From: Mucilaginibacter roseus
GTDB taxonomy: Bacteria; Bacteroidota; Bacteroidia; Sphingobacteriales; Sphingobacteriaceae
Assembly (NCBI RefSeq): GCF_021215455.1
Contig: NZ_JAJPWV010000002.1
Coordinates: 124,001-188,000, forward strand
Reading direction: 5' to 3'
Length of the DNA: 64,000 nt
Shown one piece after another: positions 51,400-59,236 of the stretch. The notes below the pieces were generated by a model, which saw only the letters and a program-made list of their open reading frames with translations, searched no databases and had not been told where the DNA came from. The translations under genes were made by a program, and so were the position numbers. Every line of letters begins with the position of its first letter. Within the stretch, counting starts at the first letter, position 1.

Positions 51400-54300
51400 T
51401 CAGCGTAAAAGCGTAAGGTAACCGCTGTACGGCTTGCTGCCATCCTTTAAATCGATAGTATAATAATACGTTCCTGCTGGTAGCATGCTGCCGTTCATGG
51501 TGCCGTTCCATGCTGACGTATAACCAGTTGATGAGAATACGCGTGCACCATTGCGGTTAACTACCGTAACCACGCAATCCGGAAAGCTTTGCAACAGATC
51601 AATATTCCAGGTATCATTTATGCCATCGCCGTTAGGCGTAAATGTATTGGGGATGGTGAGCTGCCGGTGCACCTTTACATTTACCATGCTCATAACGCTG
51701 CAAGCACCAGATGTTACGGTAAGGCGATAAGTCATGTCGCTGTTTAAGGTGATACCGGGGTTTAAAACGTCATCCCTGCTTAACCCGTCAGACGGTGACC
51801 ACTTAAACGTTAAGGCTTCGCCCGATGCGCTTAGCCCCGGTTGTTTACCCCGCCCGTTAAATACATTAACAACGGCAGGCACCTTTACAACCGGCAACTT
51901 ACTCACGGTAACATCAAAGGTTTTTACAACATCGCAACCCTTGTCTGACCTAAAGGTGTAAGTAAGCGTATTTATACCCGGCCGGGCATTCGCGGCAACA
52001 AATGTCCCGTCAGGGCCAATGCCTTGCCCTGAGAATGTGCCCGTACCGTTAACACCATTTGCATCGGCAATAAATTGCACAGGAGCGCTATCCTCGCACA
52101 AAACGAAGCCCGCTGATGAATTAATGGTTATGCCTGGTTGCGCATATACAACAATGTCCGTTTCGTATTGCTCGCTACATTTAAGGCCGGAATATACCAC
52201 CATGCGCACCTTAAAATATTTACTTGCCGGAAAGCTGAACGGATCATATAAATGGCTAATCTTACCATCTGCCGGCATATTGGCCTTGGTTAGTGTAAGC
52301 TTCTCCCCCGGCTTGTTAAGTACATCAAAATACCATTCAACTTTTATTATTTCACCTTGATTAACCCGGGCGTTATTCACAAAAACCACAGGCTGTGCTA
52401 CACACAGGTTCGCTTGATTTTCAAGCAAGATACCGCCACTAAAATTATTTCCGTTTACTGATATGGTGGCTGTTTTAGTAACTAAACAGCCATTGCCCGC
52501 CGCCGCGGTAAGCGTTACATTGTATACCCCGGCGCGGGTGTAATGATGCGCTCCGTTTTTGGCTGAACTTGTATTGGCGCTGCCTGATGCCGGATCGCCA
52601 AAGTTCCATGAGTAGGTGATCTGCCCGGCAGTGCCATCAGCAAGCAGGGTGTTATTCTCAAACACCGCCATATCGGCAATGCAAACGTCGGGCACGTTAA
52701 AATTGATAACGGGCGCTGTATTAACGGTAAGGGTATGGCTAACCGGGTTGCTGTAACAGCCTGTACTTTTTGAGCGTACGCGCAAGGAGACCACATAAGT
52801 GCCACCGGTAGCATATTGATGGTAAGGTTTGTTATTGGTAAAACTTACAGGCGCTGTACCATCGCCAAAATCAACCTGCCACTCGTCAATGTCGGCAAGT
52901 GTGGGCGACGTTCCGTTGAGCCTCACCGTATCTCCTGCCGAACATAGCCTGCCTGCATAATTAAAATCAGCAACGGGAGGCGGATAAACGGTAACATTTT
53001 TCACCGCCACATCAGTACACCCGTTGTTGTTTGTAATAGTAAGCTTTACATCATAATTGCCGGGCGTTGCGTACAAATGTGCGGGCGATTGTTCATAACT
53101 ACCGTTACCATCACCAAACTCCCAATACCAGGTTTTAATAGTACTTCCTCGGGCGCGGCTGCTATCGGCAAACAGCATTTCGTTTTTTAAACAAACGTTT
53201 TGCACTGCGAAGCGCGCCACAGGCGGATCAGAGATATTGAATGAAAACTCAACATCGCGAGTAGAGCCGCAGTCGTCCACCTGCTGCGGGTTAACTATGG
53301 CTTTCACTAAGTAGTCGCCCGCCCGGTAGTTGACTATGTTAGGGAATTTATAATAATATACCATCCCTCCGTTAACCGCTGCCGTGGTATAAGCCGGGTT
53401 ATTCTGCACAACCTCAGTACTATCATGCAGCACCCATTTTATGGTGTTTGTTAAGTAGGGTAACGCCAATTGCAAACTATAATCTACATTTGCACATCCT
53501 GCCAAAAAATCGCCGGCTCCGCCTGGTGGGGTCAACACAATACGCTCGTTCAGGTTATCGAGGTTGGCACCTGCCGCGTAGCCGTACGATTCAAATTGCC
53601 CGAAGCCGTATGCGATTGCACTGAAGCCGCCCTTTGCCGACAAGTTATGCACGCCGCTTTGCACGCTTATTTGCGCATATGAATACGAGGCATCGCCCGG
53701 AACGGCACTGAAAGTATTATAAGGCCTGCCATCCAATATAAATGAGGATACATCCGCCGATTTGATGACTACGTTTATAAAGTTTGCCCGGATGCTGAAA
53801 TTTTTGGCCGAGAAAAGGGTCACGTTATCCAACGTTTGCTCAAGCGGGCTCAGGTAGATCATCTCCGGGTCGCCATTAACTTCATTGCTCTTGATGCAAT
53901 TAAGCGTTTGGGTTTGTGTAACCGCATATTGCACCACCTGCACGGGCTTGTCAGCTTTTATGAGATTGGGCTGGCGCGATGTAAATTCTATAAAATTAAC
54001 GCCTGCGGGCAGCCTGTTCATCAAAGTGCCGTTAAGCGTAACATTGGTATTATTGTCGCTTAGCACTACCCGGAATACATCGTAATCCCGGCCCTTAAGC
54101 GGCGCGGTGATATAATTTTTACCCCATGATGCTGTCGGAAAAACCTGCTGTATGACATTATCTGATGAGAAGTTGGATGTATCGCAGCCAATAGCCAGTT
54201 TGGTGCTACCTGCAAATACGGCTATCTTTTTACAAGGATCATTATTCGCGCTTACTGAACGGATGCGTGTGCCCGTTAAATCCATCAGCGATTGCCCTTG

Positions 54301-54915
54301 ATAAACCTCACCTTTTTTTAGTTTTTTTGAAAACGGTGTAAGGGCTGCGTTACCGTCTCTAAGTGCCTGGCTGGGAGTAATCTCTACCGTGGTATTATCA
54401 TCGGTCGCAATAACGGCAAATTGTGAGTAGCTTACCGTCTCATCCTGATTTTTATCCAGTGAATTCGACTTTTGAGTGTAATTGATGGTATAATAGTCCT
54501 TACCCAGCGTGTTAACAGGTAATACGAGCGTAGCCCCCGATACAGATAACGCGAAAATATGCGCGTAAACGGCTACAGGATTTTTAGCCTCGACATATAT
54601 ACCCTTAAGTTTTGTACCTGTGCCTATCAGCTGCGCGTAAGCCGGTATTTCTACCTCAGCTACCCCATTTGCAGGCACAGTAAAATTTGTACTAAAGCCA
54701 CCGTCGGCAACACTTACTTTGCCTGAAGTACTAACATCCGAAGCTATGTACAGTACCATCCGGCTATCACTCGCACGTGTACTTGTAGCAGAGATGTGCT
54801 CGGTGTAGGCTACCCAAAATTTTGTTCCCTTACTGGTAGTATAGCTCTGCGCACCGGCAGTTAACGTGCAAAGCAACAAAAACCATAAAAGTATAGCCAG
54901 ATAATGAGCCCGCAC
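51400..54915 (-). CDS. Large secreted PKD-repeat protein with IgGFc-binding-type N-domain and CHU (T9SS type B) C-terminus
   Basis: Cell-surface protein of 1171 residues. The start codon is GTG, giving the signal peptide AHYLAILLWFLLLCTLTAGA. Residues about 30-440 resemble the IgGFc-binding N-terminal domain (TKFWVAYTEH and DSRMVLYIAS). At least three PKD domains follow, each with a WxFGDG-type core: YWEFGDGNGSYEQSPAH, WQVDFGDGTAPVSF and YSWNFGDPASG. The last 85 residues form the gliding-motility C-terminal domain (IPNTFTPNGDGINDTWNI and GTYYYTIDLKDGSKPYSGYL), the sorting signal for type IX secretion. An adhesion or glycan-binding role is inferred. Confidence 0.88.
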   Translation of the reverse strand: MRAHYLAILLWFLLLCTLTAGAQSYTTSKGTKFWVAYTEHISATSTRASDSRMVLYIASDVSTSGKVSVADGGFSTNFTVPANGVAEVEIPAYAQLIGTGTKLKGIYVEAKNPVAVYAHIFALSVSGATLVLPVNTLGKDYYTINYTQKSNSLDKNQDETVSYSQFAVIATDDNTTVEITPSQALRDGNAALTPFSKKLKKGEVYQGQSLMDLTGTRIRSVSANNDPCKKIAVFAGSTKLAIGCDTSNFSSDNVIQQVFPTASWGKNYITAPLKGRDYDVFRVVLSDNNTNVTLNGTLMNRLPAGVNFIEFTSRQPNLIKADKPVQVVQYAVTQTQTLNCIKSNEVNGDPEMIYLSPLEQTLDNVTLFSAKNFSIRANFINVVIKSADVSSFILDGRPYNTFSAVPGDASYSYAQISVQSGVHNLSAKGGFSAIAYGFGQFESYGYAAGANLDNLNERIVLTPPGGAGDFLAGCANVDYSLQLALPYLTNTIKWVLHDSTEVVQNNPAYTTAAVNGGMVYYYKFPNIVNYRAGDYLVKAIVNPQQVDDCGSTRDVEFSFNISDPPVARFAVQNVCLKNEMLFADSSRARGSTIKTWYWEFGDGNGSYEQSPAHLYATPGNYDVKLTITNNNGCTDVAVKNVTVYPPPVADFNYAGRLCSAGDTVRLNGTSPTLADIDEWQVDFGDGTAPVSFTNNKPYHQYATGGTYVVSLRVRSKSTGCYSNPVSHTLTVNTAPVINFNVPDVCIADMAVFENNTLLADGTAGQITYSWNFGDPASGSANTSSAKNGAHHYTRAGVYNVTLTAAAGNGCLVTKTATISVNGNNFSGGILLENQANLCVAQPVVFVNNARVNQGEIIKVEWYFDVLNKPGEKLTLTKANMPADGKISHLYDPFSFPASKYFKVRMVVYSGLKCSEQYETDIVVYAQPGITINSSAGFVLCEDSAPVQFIADANGVNGTGTFSGQGIGPDGTFVAANARPGINTLTYTFRSDKGCDVVKTFDVTVSKLPVVKVPAVVNVFNGRGKQPGLSASGEALTFKWSPSDGLSRDDVLNPGITLNSDMTYRLTVTSGACSVMSMVNVKVHRQLTIPNTFTPNGDGINDTWNIDLLQSFPDCVVTVVNRNGARVFSSTGYTSAWNGTMNGSMLPAGTYYYTIDLKDGSKPYSGYLTLLR

Positions 54916-54924
54916 GTAGAATAT

Positions 54925-54952
54925 TATTAACCTGTTTTATAATTGGTTAATA
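54925..54952. promoter_or_regulatory. Palindrome upstream of the PKD-repeat gene
   Basis: TATTAACC and GGTTAATA (8 bp each) are separated by 12 bp in the 54-bp gap before the GTG start. It may be an operator or a weak transcript end for the Nudix gene. Confidence 0.35.
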
Positions 54953-54969
54953 AATATACAAAATGGTTT

Positions 54970-55677
54970 TTACAGAAAGAATTTATTTGGATTAGGCACC
55001 AGATTAAGGAACGACTCAAAGTTCTCCTCGTAGTGCGATTGATCAAGCGTGTAATAAAATGCTCCTTTTTTTGAGGATTGCTTGTCCTTTTCGGCAAGCT
55101 TTATAAGCAAACCGGTTGAGAGCAGTTTACGGCTAAAGTTACGGTCGTCAAACTTGGTTTGGTAAACACCCTCGTACAAGGCCTGTAGCTGCGGGATGGT
55201 AAATTTTTCGGGCAGTAGCTGAAACAGTATGGGGTGCAAAGCTGCCTTATACATGAGTTGACGGCGGGCCAGTTTAACCATTTCATTATGATCAAAAATC
55301 AGTTCGGGCATTTCTTCGGGCAGAAACCACTCGGCATGATGGTCATCATTTAACTGCTTTTCGTACTGATTGATGTCGATCAGGGCGTAATAAGCGATGG
55401 ATAGCGTACGTTCAACCGGGTCGCGGTCGGGGCCGCCAAATACCCGGAGTTGATCCATATACACATTTTTTAAACCCGTACGCTGTTCAAGCACGCGGTT
55501 TGCCGCGTCATCCGGCGATTCGCCCGGCTGCATAAAGCCGCCCATCAAGCTCCACTTTCCCTTTTCAGGGTCAAGGTTACGCTGCACCAGCAAAAGTTTA
55601 ATGTTCCATCCGTCAAAACCAAAGATGATACAATCAGCAGCAACCAGCACCGGCGTTTCGCCCGTATATTTTTGCAT
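54970..55677 (-). CDS. Nudix-domain transcriptional regulator, AraR/NrtR-like
   Basis: Likely sugar-responsive repressor rather than an enzyme. The N-terminal Nudix fold has LLLVQRNLDPEKGKWSLMGG, but the catalytic box is degenerate: where three metal-binding Glu residues are expected (62, 65, 66) there are Val, Gln and Arg. Residues about 150-235 form a winged helix (TIPQLQALYEGVYQTKFDDR and RNFSRKLLSTGLLIKL). Length (235) and layout match NrtR-family regulators, among which AraR controls arabinose use in Bacteroides. It sits next to a sugar permease and a GH127 arabinofuranosidase-family gene, which supports a sugar role. Confidence 0.85.
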   Translation of the reverse strand: MQKYTGETPVLVAADCIIFGFDGWNIKLLLVQRNLDPEKGKWSLMGGFMQPGESPDDAANRVLEQRTGLKNVYMDQLRVFGGPDRDPVERTLSIAYYALIDINQYEKQLNDDHHAEWFLPEEMPELIFDHNEMVKLARRQLMYKAALHPILFQLLPEKFTIPQLQALYEGVYQTKFDDRNFSRKLLSTGLLIKLAEKDKQSSKKGAFYYTLDQSHYEENFESFLNLVPNPNKFFL

Positions 55678-55747
55678 GAACTATAAGCTATAGGTTAAAT
55701 AAGTTTGTAATAATAGCTATTTGCCGCAATTGTAACAAGTACATTTA

Positions 55748-57010
55748 TTAGGCACGGTTTGCATTCTTGTTCAGCCTTGGATATAGCAGGCCGAACAAGC
55801 CGATAACCGCGTAACAAATAATTGGCAGGTAATACGCTTTGGCCACATCAGCATTGGCTATTAAACCCATAATTGGCGGGAACAGCGCACCACCAACTAC
55901 ACCCATTACAATGAATGACGAAGCTTGCTCGGTATGCTTACCCAAATCTTTCAGCCCTAAACTAAATATGGTTGGGAACATAATGCTGAAGAAGAAGTTG
56001 ATTAATAACAAGGCTATGAAAGACGCCCAGCCATAACCTTGCGCCGCTACAATACACATAACAATTGCGCCGCCGGCAAATATGGCCAGCAATTTATTCG
56101 GAGCGATATAGCTCATCAGGAAAGTTCCGATAAAGCGGCCAACCATTAGCATTACCATACTTAACGACAAAAAGTAACCGGCTTTTTCAGAATCAAAGCC
56201 CATCACCTCTTCGCCATAATTTATAAAGAAAGCCCAGGTACCGCCTTGCGCAGCCACATTAAATAATTGCGCTACTACCGCAAATACATAATGCTTTCTT
56301 TTTGATAGCCAGCTAAGCTCCTTTAAAAAACCTTCTTTCACATTTTCATTTGCGTCTATTGCATAGGTGTCTGTAGCAATAACATGTGGGTCATTCAACA
56401 CCGGTACTTTTACAAACGAAAAGAGTAAACCTATCAATGCTATTACAGCGCCAATTACTACATATAAAACCTTTACCGAAGTTAAATCTACCGACCCTGC
56501 ATCCACCCCTCTCAGTATAAAGTAGCTGCCTATTGACGGGCCTAATATGGCACCAACACCGTTAAACGATTGAGCGAAGTTTATACGCTGATCACTGGTG
56601 CGCTGATCGCCCAACGCAGCCACAAACGGGTGGGCAACAGTTTCTAACGTAGCCAATCCGCAGGCCAAAACAAACAAGGCTACCCTGAAAAAAGTAAACG
56701 ATACGGCACTGGCAGCAGGTACAAATAAAAACGCGCCTAAAGCATATAAAAACAACCCCAGCAACACGCCCTTTTTATACCCATATTTTTTCATGAAAAT
56801 ACCTGCCGGAATACCCATAATAAAATATGCGCCAAACATAGAAACCTGCACGTATGCGGATTGCGATTTGCTTAAACTTAATACGGTTTGAAAATGCTTG
56901 TTCAATACATCGCCCATGGTAATGGCTATGCCCCAAAGCATAAATAACGACGTTACAAAAACAAAAACAATGAGGTACTTTTTCTCGGTTAATTTGGGCT
57001 TCTGATCCAT
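55748..57010 (-). CDS. FHS-type sugar:H+ symporter (FucP/GluP family)
   Basis: Inner-membrane MFS permease of 420 residues for a monosaccharide. Typical features are LFMLWGIAITMGDVLNKHFQ in the first helix, the family segment AYVQVSMFGAYFIMGIPAGI and KKYGYKKGVLLGLFLYALGA. The frame can be extended upstream to 57142, but that adds 44 non-conserved residues reading into a terminator hairpin. The ATG at 57010 (MDQKPKLTEKKYL) is the true start. A palindrome 67 bp upstream may be the operator of the Nudix regulator encoded 70 bp downstream. The substrate could be L-arabinose or fucose-like sugars (inference). Confidence 0.88.
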   Translation of the reverse strand: MDQKPKLTEKKYLIVFVFVTSLFMLWGIAITMGDVLNKHFQTVLSLSKSQSAYVQVSMFGAYFIMGIPAGIFMKKYGYKKGVLLGLFLYALGAFLFVPAASAVSFTFFRVALFVLACGLATLETVAHPFVAALGDQRTSDQRINFAQSFNGVGAILGPSIGSYFILRGVDAGSVDLTSVKVLYVVIGAVIALIGLLFSFVKVPVLNDPHVIATDTYAIDANENVKEGFLKELSWLSKRKHYVFAVVAQLFNVAAQGGTWAFFINYGEEVMGFDSEKAGYFLSLSMVMLMVGRFIGTFLMSYIAPNKLLAIFAGGAIVMCIVAAQGYGWASFIALLLINFFFSIMFPTIFSLGLKDLGKHTEQASSFIVMGVVGGALFPPIMGLIANADVAKAYYLPIICYAVIGLFGLLYPRLNKNANRA

Positions 57011-57076
57011 AAAGGGTATTAAAAGGTTATAATTGGGTTGCGCTAATGTATATAAAATTTGATAAACCGATTTATA

Positions 57077-57095
57077 AGTAACGTTAATTGTTACT
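57077..57095. promoter_or_regulatory. Candidate operator before the sugar permease
   Basis: AGTAAC-n7-GTTACT is a perfect 6-bp-arm inverted repeat; with flanking TAT/ATA it extends to 27 bp with one mismatch pair. It lies 67 bp before the permease start, in the only promoter region of the permease-regulator unit. Confidence 0.5.
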
Positions 57096-57116
57096 AATAA
57101 ACCGAAACCAAATAAA

Positions 57117-57148
57117 CAAGGCGTGAAAGTATGCACTCTCACGCCTTG
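57117..57148 (-). terminator. Terminator of the DUF4965-GH127 operon
   Basis: CAAGGCGTGA and TCACGCCTTG form a perfect 10-bp stem, and an inner AGT/ACT pair narrows the loop to four bases. It lies 30 bp after the GH127 stop and is followed by TTTATTT on the minus strand. Confidence 0.8.
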
Positions 57149-57177
57149 CCGAAATGTATTATCCTACTTTTTGCAGA

Positions 57178-59229
57178 TTATTGCACAACCGGGAATGAGG
57201 CTATGCGTAACCTTGCGCCGCCCATCGGTACCAGCGTAAGGCTTGTTTGCGGTTGCTCGGTTTTAACAGGGCTTTGCGGTAATACGCCGCATAAACCATA
57301 CTGATCTATCTGCCAGCCCGGTATTTGTTTGCCGTTTGCTTTCAGCATTATAGGCGCGGATTTGTTGGTAAACGGATTATTATCCGCAGGCCAGGTGCCT
57401 TTTACTACTGTGAACGATTGCTCGGGCTTTTGGCTGTTAAGCAACAAGCCGTAGTTCCATGCTGATGCGGGATATATCTCCCAGCTCGGCCATTTTACAG
57501 GGTCGGCGTTTTCCTGCCATTGCGAATCACCAATAGCGGTTTGCTTGCTATCCTTCTTTTCATAGCGCTCATCTATCTTCAACGAGTAAGTAAGCGGACC
57601 ATAATTGACACTGGCACTGTTTTTATTTTTGGCCCATTGCCTTACCGCTATTTTCATAGGTAGTTGCAGGCTTATCTTATCACCATTTTTCCAGGTATTA
57701 TCCAGCTTGATGTATTCACCGCCTTTAGCTGCAACCTTAATAACCTTGCCATTCACCTTTACTACCGGAGCGCTGCACCAAGCAGGTACGCGCAAATAAA
57801 CCGGGAAGGCGTTTTTATCAAAAGTGATCACCTTCATATCAATCACATCATTAAACGGGTATTGTGTTGTGGTGATAATTTTGGTTAAACCACCCGTGCC
57901 CACCTTGGCCGTAACTTCGCCCGGAGCGTATAGCAAAGCAGCAACACCGTTATCCGGCGTGGCCATCCAGCTGTTCTCATTATAGTATACCCACCCTGCC
58001 GAGTGGTTATGCTGGCAGCAACGGCTGCTAAACGGGTTCATCGCCAAAAACGGACCTGTATTATCAATACCCGGCGCATGGTTCTTGCTATCGCTCACCA
58101 CCATATTTGGCGCGGTAAGGTATCGCAAGGCCTTATAATCTGAAGTAAAGGCTGCCGGAAAAGTATTAAATGCCACATCCTCGCAGTTATCAGCCCAAAA
58201 GGTATCACCGGTAAATTGCAGCAGGTATTGGTCTGAAGTCATTTGCTCCACCAGTCCGCAGGTTTCAACCGCCTGACGAGGATCATCATAACCTTTACGG
58301 GCGTTTTCGTCGGCACCGAACATGCCGCCCGGTACTTGTCCGTAAACATCACGTACCAACTTAAACACATCGTAAGTAGCCTGCAAGTCGGCAGGGTTAT
58401 TACTTTGCAGGTAATAAGTAGCCGGCTCGCGGAAACACTGCGCTATGTTCACATTATGCCAATTGGGCAGGTTGCCTTTTTGCCGCCAGTCGGATGTGTT
58501 TTTATCCAGCTTGGTGGCCAGGTCAAGCAAAAACTGGTCGCCGGTGCGGTTATACAGCCAGTAAACGCTCAGCATGTTATCGCCACCGCGGCTTTTCTCC
58601 CAATAATCCTCTAAAAATTTGTCATCAGGAATGCTTAGCTGCCACTTGAAATACTTGGTCATTACATCGAGCACGCGCTTGTCGTTCGAGTAATCATAGT
58701 ATGACTGCAGGCACCAAAGCATCGGCATGTTTGTCCACAAGTCGCGCTTGCCGGCACCCTTCGCCACATCCGGACCAAAATCACCGTTGTCGCGCTGGTT
58801 TTCCAGCACAGCATCAATCCAGAATTTTGTTTCCTTCAGCATTTTAGGGTCTTTAAGCACGTAGGCCATATCGCCGTAGCCTTTTAGCCAGTAAGGCAGT
58901 TCTTCCCATCCGTACTTGCCTTTACCGTCCTTACTTAACCAGGCATTATCTTTTTTTGACAACCATATGCTGATCTCGCCCAGGTTACCGGTCAGGCCAT
59001 CACGCTGCAACTCCAACTGCTTAAGTAGCCAGCCGCCGGGTTTAATAGCCGTTACCGGCAGCTTTACAAAGTATTGCTGCCGTAACGGTGCCTTGTTTGA
59101 TACATAGTAACTGTTAACCTTGCTGTTATCAACCTGCTTAATGGCTGTAGCAGTTTGCGCCATAAGGCTGCCGCCCTGCAATGCCAGCAGTGTAAAAAGC
59201 CAGGTTCTTCTCAAATCAGGTAAACGCAT
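57178..59229 (-). CDS. GH127-family glycoside hydrolase (beta-L-arabinofuranosidase-like), exported
   Basis: Secreted enzyme (signal peptide TWLFTLLALQGGSLMAQ) with the (alpha/alpha)6 barrel of the former DUF1680. In characterised GH127 enzymes a zinc ion is held by Glu, Cys and two adjacent Cys, one being the nucleophile; here Glu322-Thr-Cys324 and Cys404-Cys405 (SSRCCQHN) keep exactly that pattern, so it is probably active on L-arabinofuranosides or a related pentose. The length of 683 residues is normal. It starts 7 bp after the DUF4965 protein's stop, in one operon with its own terminator. Confidence 0.88.
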   Translation of the reverse strand: MRLPDLRRTWLFTLLALQGGSLMAQTATAIKQVDNSKVNSYYVSNKAPLRQQYFVKLPVTAIKPGGWLLKQLELQRDGLTGNLGEISIWLSKKDNAWLSKDGKGKYGWEELPYWLKGYGDMAYVLKDPKMLKETKFWIDAVLENQRDNGDFGPDVAKGAGKRDLWTNMPMLWCLQSYYDYSNDKRVLDVMTKYFKWQLSIPDDKFLEDYWEKSRGGDNMLSVYWLYNRTGDQFLLDLATKLDKNTSDWRQKGNLPNWHNVNIAQCFREPATYYLQSNNPADLQATYDVFKLVRDVYGQVPGGMFGADENARKGYDDPRQAVETCGLVEQMTSDQYLLQFTGDTFWADNCEDVAFNTFPAAFTSDYKALRYLTAPNMVVSDSKNHAPGIDNTGPFLAMNPFSSRCCQHNHSAGWVYYNENSWMATPDNGVAALLYAPGEVTAKVGTGGLTKIITTTQYPFNDVIDMKVITFDKNAFPVYLRVPAWCSAPVVKVNGKVIKVAAKGGEYIKLDNTWKNGDKISLQLPMKIAVRQWAKNKNSASVNYGPLTYSLKIDERYEKKDSKQTAIGDSQWQENADPVKWPSWEIYPASAWNYGLLLNSQKPEQSFTVVKGTWPADNNPFTNKSAPIMLKANGKQIPGWQIDQYGLCGVLPQSPVKTEQPQTSLTLVPMGGARLRIASFPVVQ

Positions 59230-59236
59230 AATTGGT

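Noticed and set aside
54970..55677. Catalytic Nudix hydrolase
   Set aside because: All three Glu residues of the REUxEE core are replaced (Val62, Gln65, Arg66), while a C-terminal winged helix is present.
57011..57142. 44-codon upstream extension of the sugar permease
   Set aside because: The added residues are not permease-like, begin at a GTG, and run through the terminator hairpin at 57117-57148; the ATG at 57010 matches the family N-terminus.
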